Shown here: in pieces, positions 8,134-20,195 of the stretch | Layout: each line of letters opens with the position of its first letter | How positions within the stretch are numbered: the first letter of the stretch is position 1 | NCBI GenBank assembly: GCA_023627715.1 | Contig: JAMAHW010000034.1 | Span: 1-64,000 of the forward strand | Length of the DNA stretch: 64,000 bases | Source: Periconia sp. R9002 | Taxonomy: Eukaryota > Ascomycota > Dothideomycetes > Pleosporales > Periconiaceae | Reading direction: 5' to 3' | Notes under the pieces: generated by a model | What the model was told of the DNA's origin: nothing | Database searches by the model: none | What the model saw: the letters and a program-made list of their open reading frames with translations, nothing else | Made by a program: the position numbers and the translations under genes

Positions 8134-10212
8134 TTACAAGGCGAAGAAAGCGAGAAGGGCACCCATGGCGGCGGGGATCTCGAACCTGAGGGACGAGGCG
8201 GCGCCGGGGAAGCTGACGGGGGCGGTGGGCACAACGGCGCCAGTGCCGACGGCACCAGTACCCGAGGGCTTCACGGACGAGACGATGCCGGAAGGAATGG
8301 GGTAAGGAGCCACGGGGGTGGTCTGGGCAGGGGTGTCGGCGGGCTTGGAGGGAACGGGCACGAGGGCGATGGGCTCGTAGCCGGGGGTAGGGGCGGGAGC
8401 GCCAGGGGCAGGGACCTCGGGGGGAGTGGTGGTGGTGAAGATGATCTGGGGCACGGTGTACGAGGTCGTGCCGACGGTGATGGTGGTGCAAGGAATGCTG
8501 GGGGCGGGAGCCGAAGGAGCGGGGGCAGATGGGGCCGGTGCAGAGGGAGCAGGGGCCGAAGGAGCGGGAGCAGAGGGAGCAGAAGAGGATCCCGGAGCAG
8601 AGGGAACGGGCTTGCTGGCGGAGGAGACCGGGGCAGAGGGAGCCGGGACATAGGAGGAGGCCGGGGCGGAGGGAGCAGGCTTGGTGGAGGTGGCGGGAGC
8701 GGGAGCGGGGGTAGGAGGAGCAACGTTGATGGGGATGTCAGATGGGCAGTTGGTGACGATTCCGGGGTTCTTGGGAACATCAGCAGCGCAGATACCAACG
8801 AAGTACTGGAGAGCCTTGGAGGCATCCTCGGGGGTAGCACGAGCGGCAACACAGTCGATGACGTTCTTGGTGAAGTCGGGGATCTTGCAGTAGCAAGCAG
8901 AGTCGGTGTTGTCCTTGCACTTGGCGCTGACCTCGAGCCAGGTGTTCAAGCACTTGGGGAGAACCTCAGGGCAAGAAAGAGGGGGGTAGACTGGCGCGGA
9001 AGGCGAGGGCTTGGAAGTCTCGGGCTTGGAGGAGGTTGCCGGGGCGCTGGAAGCGGGCTTGCTCGCGGAAGAGGTGGTGCCAGCAGGGGTGGAAGAGGTA
9101 GGCTTGCTGGGAGAGGGGATGGGAGTGTATCCGGACGAAGCAGGCTTGGATTCTTCAGGCTTGGAGGAGGTAGCAGGCTTAGACTCCTCGGGCTTGGAAG
9201 AAGTAGCAGGCTTGGATTCCTCGGGCTTGGAGGAAGTAGCAGGCTTGGTCGCGGAAGAGGTGGTGCCAGCAGGGGTAGTAGAAGTGGCGGGCTTGCTGGG
9301 GGAGGGGATAGGAGTGTAACCGGAGGAAGAAGCGTGGGAAGTGGCGGGCTTGGACTCCTCAGGCTTGGAAGAAGTAGCAGGCTTAGATTCCTCAGGTTTG
9401 GAGGAGGTAGCTGGCTTGGATTCCTCGGGCTTGGAAGAGGTAGCTGGCTTGCTGGGGGAGGGAATGGGAGTGTAGCCAGTGGAAGAAGCGTGAGAGGAAG
9501 TAGCGGGCTTAGATTCCTCAGGCTTGGAAGAAGTTGCGGGCTTGGTGGCGGTGCTCAAGGTCGAAGGGGAAGACTTGGGGGGAGCGCTGGAAGTCTTGGG
9601 GGGCAGAGGAGGGGGGGGAGTGTAGGTCTTTCCGGGAGTGCAGTCGAAGTCGATCTTGTGGAAACCAATCTCGCAAGAGTCCTTCTTCTCCTTGCCGGCG
9701 CTGCCCTTGAAGTGAACCTCGACGGACTTGGCACCACCGCACTGGGTGTTCTTGACAGTGGTTCCGCTCTTCTGGCAGGTCTGGGTCTGCTTGCAGGTAG
9801 ATCCATCACCCATCTTGTAGTGGAATTCAAGCTCGGCATCGTGGTCAACGGAGACATCGATCTCCTTGACGGAGAAACCATCCTTCTTCTTGTCGTCGCA
9901 GGAGAAGGAAGCGGGCTTCTGCTTGGTCACGGTGTTCTTGACGCACTTGCTGTTGAAAGAGCGCTTGGTTACGTGGTCACGTTTGCCGAACTGGTTGGCG
10001 CAAGTCCATCCGCCACCGAAGTTGAAGTCTCCGTACTTGAAGTCCTTGTCGCCATCCTTGAGATCCGACCAGTTGAAACCACCCTTCTGCTTGTCGGAAC
10101 ACTCGTTGTTGGCGTATTGGGGAGTGTTGTAACCAGTGGCCTTACGGTCCCAAGTGGCGGCGACCTGCTGGGCGGCCAGACCCGAGATGAGGAGGGCAAT
10201 GGCACCCTTCAT
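8134..10212 (-). CDS. GPI-anchored CFEM-domain cell-wall protein with SKPEESKPATS repeats
   Basis: Single exon, 692 aa. A signal peptide covers about residues 1-19 (MKGAIALLISGLAAQQVAA). A Cys-containing N-terminal domain spans about 20-205. A Ser/Pro/Thr-rich stalk follows, with many copies of SKPEESKPATS and GYTPIPSPSKPA. The CFEM domain starts at CPEVLPKC and has eight Cys (CPE, KCL, KCK, ACY, YCK, DCV, ICA, NCP), the family pattern. A second stalk has repeated APSAPAPS. The hydrophobic C-terminus (FEIPAAMGALLAFFAL) fits a GPI signal. CFEM proteins are fungal surface proteins; some bind haem and others act in wall integrity or host interaction. The repetitive, GC-rich stalk produces long false frames on the other strand. 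Confidence 0.93.
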   Translation of the reverse strand: MKGAIALLISGLAAQQVAATWDRKATGYNTPQYANNECSDKQKGGFNWSDLKDGDKDFKYGDFNFGGGWTCANQFGKRDHVTKRSFNSKCVKNTVTKQKPASFSCDDKKKDGFSVKEIDVSVDHDAELEFHYKMGDGSTCKQTQTCQKSGTTVKNTQCGGAKSVEVHFKGSAGKEKKDSCEIGFHKIDFDCTPGKTYTPPPPLPPKTSSAPPKSSPSTLSTATKPATSSKPEESKPATSSHASSTGYTPIPSPSKPATSSKPEESKPATSSKPEESKPATSSKPEESKPATSHASSSGYTPIPSPSKPATSTTPAGTTSSATKPATSSKPEESKPATSSKPEESKPATSSKPEESKPASSGYTPIPSPSKPTSSTPAGTTSSASKPASSAPATSSKPETSKPSPSAPVYPPLSCPEVLPKCLNTWLEVSAKCKDNTDSACYCKIPDFTKNVIDCVAARATPEDASKALQYFVGICAADVPKNPGIVTNCPSDIPINVAPPTPAPAPATSTKPAPSAPASSYVPAPSAPVSSASKPVPSAPGSSSAPSAPAPSAPAPSAPAPSAPAPSAPAPSIPCTTITVGTTSYTVPQIIFTTTTPPEVPAPGAPAPTPGYEPIALVPVPSKPADTPAQTTPVAPYPIPSGIVSSVKPSGTGAVGTGAVVPTAPVSFPGAASSLRFEIPAAMGALLAFFAL

Positions 10213-13200
10213 TTTGCTAGTGGCACTTGTAAAAAGTCTGTCAAAAGATTGTTGGGGCTAATAATATTAAGCACTGCTTGGAAAGAATGTAATAAATAAC
10301 GAGAGTCTAAGACAATGGACCAAGGGAAACGAGTGACCTTGTCCGAAGCTTATAAAATTAGTGCAAGTAGAATTGAAGCTGAAGTGCTGATGAGGAGAGA
10401 AAGGAAAGAAAGAATCGACTGGTCAGACTGGGCAAGGCATATATGTAGACCTGAGCATCATGCGGAGAGGGCCATTGACCAGCGGTGTCTATGGGCAAGC
10501 ACGGACATGAAACATAAGCCATGAAACGGAGGGCACATGTGGGCCCGGGGATTGGCGAAAGACAAGCTTACTGCTACTTTACACAGCCACGGAGGTCTGG
10601 ACAGGGGCAAGCATGGGGTTTCCAAGTTGACCATTTGTCCGTTGACGGCTGGCCTCGATTAGGGCGTGGTGGTGATGGCCTTCGTGGAGTGACATCTCAC
10701 TGGACTGACTAGAGGCGAACCGAAGCGAGCATGCCCAAGTGGAGTCCCTTCTGAAACACGCTCCAATACGTCTGGCTTCTTGGCGCGTCTAATGCAGGAA
10801 CCGGACCCAATGAGTGGCCATGAACATCCTGTTCTGGATGTGCATGAAGAGGTCGTCTGGCTCCGCACCTCAGATAGATGATGGCGAACTGAAGCCAAAG
10901 ACGATGAACAGCAGCAATGCCATGATTCCTTTTGACCTCTTCCTCTCCATTCATCGGTTTAATTAACATACACATCAGACGTCAGCGGGCCCCGTTCTAG
11001 CTCGTCGCCAAAGTCAGCAATATGCAATCACTTCGATTACATGAACACTGTACAGTATACGCATGAATAGCACGAACCAATCCCGCCTACCCAATAGATA
11101 CCCCCTGCACGCCAGCGCGCGCTCGTAAAAAGAGAAGGCATCTCCACCCTTGACGCTTTTAGAGTACTCCATCCAACTCCGACTCAGGTACCCGCCGACC
11201 CTCGCGCAAGCTTGCCTGTCATTGTGTTTACCGTTTTTAGTGTTCCCATCTCGTCAGCGTGCACGAACAGAGTGAAGAGAGTGTGGGAGAAAAGAAACGA
11301 TCTGCACGAGCTTTCGTTTCACGAATCCTATTGCTCCATTCAGCTTGCCACCCTCGATGCTGGATATCAAGGTTATTTTTCTCCTTCTTACAGGCGCATT
11401 ATGCACAGGCGGAGGGAAAGCTTCGCCCAAAATAGCAGTTTTGGCGCTGCTTCATGGGGAAGTAAGCGTGAGCATACATGTACCTTTCGAGCAATCGTCT
11501 TACGATCGATTCATTGCAGAAGAAAAGGGGGATGAAGAAGGTTTGTATAATCAGCGTTCTTAGTAAGAATAATCATACGGCGCAACCGCTCCAAAGTCTA
11601 GAAAAGCACATCTTCTGTTTTGACATGTGCTAACCGCGAGCCGTTGAGTGTCAAGTACGTGATGCATGCACGTCAGTCAACTCTCCAGCGTCACGCCCTC
11701 GCCTCCTTCCTGCCATCCTCGCAAAACTACAAACACTTCAATATTCTTGGATGCGTCGTACTTTCCTTCTTTTGACCACTATCTCCTACCGTCCTACCTA
11801 AAACATGCGACTACCAACATCCATCTGTACGTACCCCGGATATCGTCAAACTCATGATCAACAACCGTTCGCACTAGGATTACCCCCTCGTAGCCTGACT
11901 ACCAAGTTGTTTGGGTCAGGTAGGTATTCTTGCTCTTTGAATCTGTGAAGCAGAGCCGCCGGGTTGGATTAGGACTACAGTACGCGCGAGAGAAGTCCCG
12001 TTCGTACTGGCAAACCACCAGGGGGCCATACAGGGCGCTAACGTTACGGACTTCATCGTTCCCTTCCCTATCCTCGTACCTTGGTCCCATTTTGGAATCT
12101 ACGGAGAAAGCTCAGACCCCCCCTCCTCCCAAAAAGAAAAAAAAATCTTGGAATGTGCATTGTGAGCGAGGTCGACCGATGCGAGGCAAAAAGTCTTACA
12201 CGAGCGAGCGAGCGCACATCCCGAGCTCCAGAGCGCGCTCGCTGACCCTGTGGTGGGGCTTTGAGAACTATCGAGAGGAATCGAGTCAAGGGCAAAACTC
12301 CACCGATATCCACAATAAATCATTGAAAGGGTTCACAGCAATGCAGAAAGCTCTGCATGAATTGTTCCGTATGGGCTGACACAGTGACACTGTTTTTTGT
12401 GAATGGCCATTTGAGGGTGGAGAGTGGGCGAGGCGAAACGACGAGTGCAGCCACCACGCTCCCTCCATTAATCAACGGAAAAACTCACTCCCACACACAG
12501 CAATCAATTGCCACACCACCACATCCCATCCATCATTCCTTCCTCCCCTATGTATGTATGCATCCATCTATCGATAGCAAAGAATGTCTCCATGTGGGAG
12601 GAGGAAAACACAACACACGACCAAAAATTCTCCAGTTTCAATCCCATCGAAACAAACGGATCCCTAGGGTATCCCCAGTATGACCCCCGAACAACAGTGC
12701 GTCGAGTGAGTGAGAGGCTGAGAGCTGCACTCAATATCCGTCAGCCCAGCGGAAGAGCCTGTCTCTGGGTCAGTCAGGAAAAACTTCGCGCACGACCCCA
12801 ACTGGGTTCCCAACGCATCCCGTTCCGTCCGATGCCGTCCGGCGTACACGGTCCCTCGTTGTTCATCCATCAGTCATGGACATGGCGGATCCAGAGTGGG
12901 TTCGCCGGTTCAGGCGGGCGCCGGCCGATTGTTGTGCCAGTTCGCATCAACACAGCGAGGTATGTGCTGGGCACAATACGTGGTACAATCGCAGCTGCAA
13001 ATATTACCCGGTGGACGCCCTTGTATGCATCTGTGACCTCTGTGACCTCTGTGACCTTGATTGCTTTTTTTTGTCCATCATACTCGCACGACCTGAGTTC
13101 CGTTCTTGGCGTTCCTGTTATCTGCGTTCGCGCCTCGGTCTCGAGTCTCGACATGGGAGACTGTCGCAACATTGGCCAGGGAGTTTATCATTCCAGTTTC

Positions 13201-13663
13201 AAGACTGACCGGGACCCGCCATTGACGATGCGATGTTCATCTACCGACCTCAAGAAGGCTGTGCAAAATCGATTGCAGCTCGGCACATGATACCAGTAGT
13301 TAGAACTCGCGAGTTCAATCGTGGCATATGGTTTTAAAATGTTTTGATTTATTTTATTTATAATTTTCCTGCATACAAGCATACCTCGTGAAGCAGGTGC
13401 TAGGTACGTCATTGTCCCAACTTCACTAAATTGCTGGCCGTGGCAGGTTGCAACGCCTGAAACCCCAATCAGAAATTTTCAAAACTAAACGCCTCTTTGT
13501 AAAAAATCGTCCAAATCCTAGTGAAGAGCAAAGCAAACATAGCACCAGGTATCAGGTCGGAGGGGCGCCTGAAATATCTATCGTTTCGTTCCCAACCAGA
13601 CGCCAAACAAAACACGCGCTGATATAGTAAAACCATCTTTGACATGGAAAATTGCTCGCCGAA
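10213..13663. other. Large intergenic region, no supported gene
   Basis: This 3.45 kb is the promoter side of the CFEM gene and the 3' side of the MFS transporter. The longest frame (12508-13290, plus) has no recognisable domain or fungal-like composition. A 9-bp unit CTGTGACCT is repeated three times at 13031-13057. I see no tRNA or transposon. Confidence 0.6.
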
Positions 13664-15493
13664 TCAAGCATCAGCCTGTTCAACGGAGATGTGGACAACA
13701 CTTTCCCTCCGTGTCCGGTCCTTGGTCAAACAACAGCGCGCTGCTGTCTGAACCCTAGCATTGCAATTCGCCGCTGCACGGCTCATGAAAGGGATCTGCA
13801 TTGCACCAACAAAGGCTACTGCGGCAGATGCCCACCACGCTAGAGGGTTGAAGCGCAATTCAATGGAAAGACCGTAAAGCAGACCGGCGATTGGACTGGC
13901 CATGGTCCGACAAGCTGCCCCAGTGCTAGCAGCGAGACCATTGATCTTTCCAAGCTGCCCAGGGACAGGGGCAGCCTCCTTGATCATAATCAAGAGAAGT
14001 GGATACGCGACGATGGAAGTCAAACTTCGGATGACGAGGCAACCGTAGATTCCCGGATAGAGTAAGGATTCTGGAAGCAAAGGCAGGAAGGGTACGACGA
14101 TATATGCCAGAGGGTGGCCAATGGTCACCAGGACTAGAAGTTTCCAAACCCCAAAGTATGAAGCTAAAACTGGAAAAACAGCACCTTGGATGAACAACTG
14201 GATAAGCCCATTGATGGACATGATGATTCCCACATCCTGGAGTGGAATTCCCAAACCGCCTGCAAACGAGGCAGGAGAGACTCCCGAAACGAAGACTTCG
14301 TCGGCGCGTTTATCTTGAAAGTAGATTGGCAGTAGGTGATCGTACGTCATCTGCAAAGATCAGTCATGATTCCACATCAATGGAAACAGGGTCTTACCGA
14401 GTGATACGTAAAGATACCGAGTGCTACTACGAAAGCAATTACTTCCTTGGTGATAACCTTCTCGTTATAAGAAGGTCCTTCGATCCAATCCCCGTTAGAC
14501 TTGACACGCCATAGTTCGTCGCGTTGCATATCGACAGTATCAAATGTGCCATAGCATTCTGTGGTAAGATTGGCCGCCGCATTGGCAGTAGCGCCTTGGG
14601 CAGGTAGAAGTGGAGTCTCTGCAGTGGAATTATCAAGGTCTGCTTTAGTGCTCCAAGGCTGCATATCTGGATGCGTCTCGTCCAAGAGGACGTAGCCCGC
14701 GACTATAGCAATTACAAGCAGAGCTGTGCAGATGAGATTTGGAAGGAGATATGGAAATCGAGCGAAAAGGCCAGATGGAGAAAAGACAGGGAAGTTTTTA
14801 ACTGGCTCCGCGAAATAGCCGCCGATAGAAGCTGCACAATCAGCATGGCAATGGTACAGTTACACATGGGGAAGGATGCTTACGTCCGATGATCGTCCCA
14901 ATACTCCAGACAAAGGGCATCACAGCGTATGCCTTTGCTGTTGACTGTGTCAGCTGGCATCTAACTTGACAGGAGCAGGATACTTACGTTCATGGGCTGG
15001 ATTCTGGACTAGCTCACCCACCATGGTTTGAATCACACCTACATTGCCATTCAATACTCCGCCAACGATGCGGCCGGCAAGAGCGACCCAGAAGTTCGAT
15101 GCAAACCCGACGATGAGTAGAGAAAGGATGGTGCCGAAGCAACCTACGATAAGAATAGGCTTTCGCCCTAATTTGTCGCTCAGACCTCCCCAATACATGC
15201 CCGTGCAGGCTTCGGCAAGGGAAAAGGCAGAGATAAGGATGCCCGCGAAGAATGGGCCTTGGGATTGAGGAATGCCATAGTGTGCAACGAGGTTGATGGC
15301 ATACGGAAAGATGGAAGTAAGAGCAATAGGCTCTGCGACTCGGACGAGGGCTGCAGCAAACGTTAGATTCTGTAGATTCTCTCGACAGCAAAACGAGCAT
15401 TCGGAGAGGTAACTCACCAAGGAGGAGGAGTTGAAAGGTAGGGAAATCGTCCGGGTTTCGGGGGCTTCTTCTTGGTTTGGTGAGTCCTAACAT
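13664..15493 (-). CDS. MFS transporter, YCR023C/ZIF1-like group
   Basis: Five exons (15418-15493, 14988-15350, 14884-14937, 14398-14831, 13664-14350) give 537 aa in phase, with introns of 47-67 bp. The start MLGLTKPRRSP leads into FQLLLLALVRVAEPIALTS. The MFS signature is GGLSDKLGRKPIL, and VMPFVWSIGTIIGPSIGGYFAEP crosses the exon 3-4 join. A long hydrophilic loop of about 80 residues separates the two six-helix halves. The group includes yeast YCR023C and plant vacuolar ZIF1-type exporters; the substrate is unknown. The start was chosen as the first ATG whose exon joins in frame. Confidence 0.9.
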
Positions 15494-16835
15494 ATCCTAT
15501 AACCTGGTTTGGTTCTTACGTCTACGCCAATGCACGAAAGAAGAGTAGCGAGTGCGGCGTGTAATGAAATCTGCTGCAGTTTGTCGTGAGTAGTAGAAGA
15601 TTGCCGCACAAAATGATGGCAGCAGAAAGCGAAAAGGACAGAGCTGAATCGAGGGACGGTGGAGGAGGATGAGGTCAAAGATTGAAGGAGTGGTGCGGAA
15701 GTGGTAACGTAAAAATGAAGAAGCGCCTGTGGGAAGGAAGGTGGGCGCGAGGGAAAGGTTATTGCCAAGCTGGCTCGCCACCAAGTTGCACCAGCGGGGA
15801 AGGGGGAAATGGCCGCACCAGCCAGTGAGAGCAATTCACTGTCATGTGCGTGCCTGCAATCAACCGTTTTATCACGGGCTAAGGCAAGTTACCGCACATG
15901 CATGGAAATCCCTGGAACGCTAACGATTGATACTGTAACATCTGGATAGGCGGTGGATGCAATCCGACTGCCAGCACGTAGATAAACAAAAAAAAACCTG
16001 CTCATCATTCGCATTGACAACCAATAAACTGCATCATTTGCCGACTACATATTACATAATAAGACCACGGACCCGGGGAACCTTACTAGCGGATCCCGGC
16101 GCTCTGTTACCGGAGACGTAGACGAAGACGCCAAACCTGTTAGAGTTGACGCTTAAGAGCCTCTCTGAACATCGCCCAAACTTTGAAGTTGAAGGATGAG
16201 TGCTTTCGCAGCGTCATGATGACATGCGAACGGTTTCATCTTATCAGGCAATGTACTCATGTTTTCACTGTAACTTCAGTTGACTAGGTAACCACAATGT
16301 ATTGTGTTTTCCCCATGGATTTGAGGAACTATCCACAAGCTCCCCGCAGGCAGCCTAACGTTCCTGGCAGAGCGGTCAAGCACCACTCGCAAACTCGGAC
16401 CATTCCTGGCAAGTGTACACGATTGGCTGCACATCAGCAAGGCCTAACGCTACCTCCCATCAGCATCGATTCCAGCTGTTTTCGAGATTCAGGCATACGT
16501 GTGCGTGCATGTCTTGACAAAAGGCAACAGGCTTTGATTGTCATGTGGCATGATCTTCCTATTCCTGTGAACGCTGCTCCTGTAATGCTGTCCAATGTAC
16601 GTGATGTGCTGTTACAAAATCAGACACATTTACGTTAGGGTGTTCTCAACACCATGATCATGTGAAAGAATATCCACCGATGTTGATACGAGTTGAAGCG
16701 CACGTTGGTAGATCTCTCGGTACTGTACAACGAGTCAGGTCTTGGCGTTGAACACTACCACATGACGTCGCGGCAGGGAGCTCCTTCTCTCCGTGTCAAT
16801 TTCTCACCACGCATCTGCGATGCTGTCCATTCTCA
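15494..16835. other. Intergenic: divergent promoters of the MFS gene and GatA
   Basis: No convincing frame, RNA gene or repeat. The plus frame at 16297-16638 has no domain. Confidence 0.5.
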
Positions 16836-18424
16836 ATGTCCCGCCTTCAATGCGCCAACCGACAATTCGACAACATCCTCAAACACGCCAATCTTAGAGC
16901 CGTTGTTTCCGCCGCCGACCGTACGCCTCTGCTCTCCGCTGCCGAGTCTGCGGACAATGCGTCGCGACCAGGCGAGATAGACGGCCGCAGTCCTCATGGC
17001 CGAATGATACTCATAAAGGACAATATATGCACGACCCAACTTCCAACCACTGCCGCTTCGGGGATATTAAAGAATTTCAGGAGCCCTTACGATGCCACCG
17101 TCGTGAAGTTGCTGCAGGATGCAGGGGCCCTCATTGCGGGAAAGACGAATATGGACGAGTTTGGAATGGGCTCCCACAATCTACATTCGTATCATGGCCC
17201 GGCCACGATGATTAGAATAACAGGGGAGAACAGGAGCGCCGGCGGAAGCTCTGGTGGAAGTGCGCTGGCTGTTGCGACGGATCAATGTTGGACGTGAGTA
17301 ACGTTCCACAAGTCCTGACAACAAAGGCTCTGAGACTGATGGCAAGCAGAGCGCTAGGGACAGATACAGGCGGTTCCGTTAGACTGCCTGCTGCATACAC
17401 TGGTACTTTTGGATTCAAACCAAGCTATGGGCTGCTGAGTAGATGGGGAGTGATTGCGTACGCGAATTCGCTGGACACAGTGGGCATCTTGGGGAATGAT
17501 GTTGACAGCATAGAAGGCACCTTCGGTATGCCGGATATTCTTTCGCAATTTATGCCTTAGCTGATCAAAAGCTGCACAGACACCACCAACGTCTATGATT
17601 CGAAAGATCCTACCTCTCTAAAGCCATCGACACGCTCCCGACTTGGTGCAAGGAAAATCTCCTCTTCTTCATTGAGAATTGGCATACCGTTGGATTATAA
17701 TATTTCCACTTTGTCCTCTACCGTTCTTGAAGCATGGAAACGTTCCCTCCAAAAACTCCAACAGCGCGGACACAGTCTTCACACTGTACGTCTGCCTGCG
17801 ACCCAGCATGCGCTTTCAGCTTACTACGTACTTGCTCCTGCCGAAGCATCGAGCAATCTGGCTCGGTACGATGGTGTCAGATATGGCAGTAGAGCAGAGG
17901 GAGTGGACGGTACACCTGAAAGCGTTCTCTACGCGAAGACGAGAGGGGAAGGCTTTGGTTCAGAAGTGCAACGTAGAATCTTGCTTGGTGCTTTCTCACT
18001 TAGTGCACAGGCGATTGACAACTACTTCATCCAGGCACAAAAAGTAAGAAGGTTGGTGCAACAGGATTTTAACCGGGTGTTCCAAACTCCTAATGTACTT
18101 GTCGACGGTTCACCGCATACCGAAAACGAAGGTGTTGATGTTCTACTATGTCCGACAGCTCCAACACTCGCCCCCCAGCTTTCAGAGGTTGAAAACCAAG
18201 ACCCACTACAAGCATACATGAACGATGTGTTTACAGTGCCAGCGAGCTTGGCTGGTCTCCCAGCTATCAGCGTTCCCGTTGGCATCGCTGAAGAAGATAG
18301 GCAGCCCTCGTTGAAGGCTGAGGGTGTCCGAGAGAATGCGGGTATGCAAATCATCGGCCAATATGGTGACGACAAGCTTGTTCTCGACGTAGCCAGAGAA
18401 TTGGCAGAAGCGACGCGCTCATGA
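16836..18424 (+). CDS. HER2: Mitochondrial glutamyl-tRNA(Gln) amidotransferase subunit A (GatA)
   Basis: Three exons (16836-17293, 17350-17525, 17580-18424) give 492 aa. The introns are 56 and 54 bp. This amidase-signature enzyme, with GatB and GatF, converts Glu-tRNA(Gln) to Gln-tRNA(Gln) in mitochondria. The catalytic Lys is K61 in LIKDNICT. The cis-Ser lies in [10 protein letters not shown] (about 134-143), and the nucleophile Ser162 is in [12 protein letters not shown] across the first intron. [12 protein letters not shown] is typical of GatA rather than general amidases. The segment [13 protein letters not shown] just before the Gly/Ser motif is slightly unlike the usual family text. The start is the first ATG after an in-frame stop at 16749. 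Confidence 0.93.
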
Positions 18425-18671
18425 CCTAGCTTTTGACCAACGTCGGGAGGATGCGTTGATATCAATGTATATTCCCCTGTACAATATATATCACATGTAA
18501 AAATATATTTTGCACTATTTCAATGCAGCATAGGAGATATTTTTGGAACCAAAGTGTTATATTGAAAGCTTAGAGTATCTGCGTCCTGATGCTCGACATT
18601 GACTGGTTCTTTCAAACATTCTCATCCTCGATGCTTCAACCCCAATCGAATGGTCGATACACAGCACACAT

Positions 18672-18863
18672 TTAGTGGCTGCAGCTGCCGCAGTTGCACG
18701 AGTTGCAGTTGCCGGAGCAGTTGCAGGTCTTGCAGTCGCTATGAAACCTTTGTGTTAGCTACATATATTTGGGATAGATGAAATGATAAGATTCGATAAT
18801 ACGCAGAGGATTAAGAGACAGCAAGATGGTTTGCCAAGGTCATCAAACATACCAGGGAGACAT
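18672..18863 (-). CDS. Metallothionein, 25 residues
   Basis: Exon 1 (18853-18863) holds 11 bases encoding MSP and two bases of a Cys codon. The intron (18739-18852, GTATGT to CATAG) is 114 bp. Exon 2 (18672-18738) completes the protein. Eight of 25 residues are Cys (4, 6, 9, 11, 15, 18, 20, 23), arranged CxC, CxxC, CxC, with no aromatic residue and a final His. Size and spacing resemble the small copper metallothioneins of Neurospora and Agaricus, which bind Cu(I) in the cytosol. A TATATATA box lies at 18979-18986, about 115 bp upstream of the ATG, fitting a strongly inducible gene. The opposite strand is also Cys-rich because GCA/TGC repeats are symmetric, but it lacks a sensible start and splice sites. 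Confidence 0.9.
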
Positions 18864-18978
18864 GATGAGTAGATGTGAATGGATAATCGGTCGTTAAATT
18901 GTAGTTTGAGTTCGTATATCGTAGAGTTCGAGAGAGCTGTGATGGAAACGAATCCATCAAGGTGCTCGAAGGGTCTGC

Positions 18979-18986
18979 TATATATA
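18979..18986 (-). promoter_or_regulatory. TATA box of the metallothionein gene
   Basis: TATATATA, 115 bp upstream of the start codon on the minus strand. The functional assignment rests on position only. Confidence 0.5.
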
Positions 18987-20123
18987 CGTAGGGATTTTGC
19001 CTCACCGTCTCTCTTCCCCTCCTTTCCCTACTCGAACATCCTATCTACTCCAACCCCACTCCACCACATTCACTTCCTCGGGCTTGCATGTCTTCCGGGC
19101 TGCGCCGAGCCAGCGCCTCCGAGGAGGTTCCCTGGGGAGACAAGGACATGGCATGGACGCCCAAACACCTTCAATTACACCGCATGACGCTTTAGTCCGG
19201 GTTCATGCCAACGAGCCCCTCCCCCACCAACAACGTGTCACGGCGCCATCAAGTCGATCGATACATGCCCTCGGATTCCACTTATTCCCTCGGTACGAGA
19301 TATTAAATACAAACCCCTCAACCGCGTTGTAGAGGAGGTGTTGTACAGTACTACCCAAACGCCAGAAACCCCTTGACTTGACAACTACCTACGACACATC
19401 GATATCTACCTATCTCGTATAGTTGCTTCGTTCATCTCCATGGCGTCGGTTTTCCATCGGTGTGAAATCAGAGTCGATCCCATCCTATCGTCGGCCGAAT
19501 GAAAGCAGGGTCCCCCCTTCTTTGCAAGTCCCCCATCGATTGTACCAGGTGATGCAACTCCGCCCCAAAGAAACTACCTAATCATTCACCGACGACGACG
19601 ATATAACGTTACAGATGCGTAACAACCAAACGTAAACAGACAAAAAAAGATTACCTCAAAAGTGGGAAAAGAACGAGTATTGCCTAATCCGGACCATTCT
19701 TCCCCTCACGGTTGTAGAGAGACATCATGAGATCACATCCTTGGCACTCCATCCTACACTCTCACATCCACCTCCACCTCCGCCAGAATCATACCACAGC
19801 CAAGCTGGAAAGCCAAGGCAATTTCGCCACCCCAAGTGTGGTTGGCAATTAGAAGATGGTTGGTGGTTGTTTTCAAGCGATCGTAATCCAACCGACCGAC
19901 CGATGATGGCCTGCATAGAGGGAGGGAGGGGGAGGGGTAGCTACCTAGCTAGCTACTCCCCTTGTCACCAACCTCGCTCCTGTACGTGTATTGCTCAAAA
20001 ACCCACGCAACTGGTGCGGCTACTTACCCGGTGCATGTACATATGTCATGCATGTTATGTACCCAACCAACCAACCTGTTTGTGACGCTTTTCGTCGGGT
20101 TTTCTCGCATGCCTACATTTGGC

Positions 20124-20195
<72 letters not shown>
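20124..20195 (+). repeat. (GTCT)n microsatellite, about 18 units
   Basis: An uninterrupted tetranucleotide array. Its open frames (SVCLSVCL peptides) are by-products. Confidence 0.97.

Noticed and set aside
9334..10299. Gly/Leu-rich 321-aa plus-strand frame
   Set aside because: Antisense shadow of the CFEM gene's repetitive coding strand.
12508..13290. 260-aa plus-strand frame
   Set aside because: No recognisable motif, odd composition and no splice or start support.
18599..18781. Cys-rich plus-strand peptide
   Set aside because: Mirror of the metallothionein gene caused by GCA/TGC symmetry; it lacks the compact size and splice signals of the minus-strand model.
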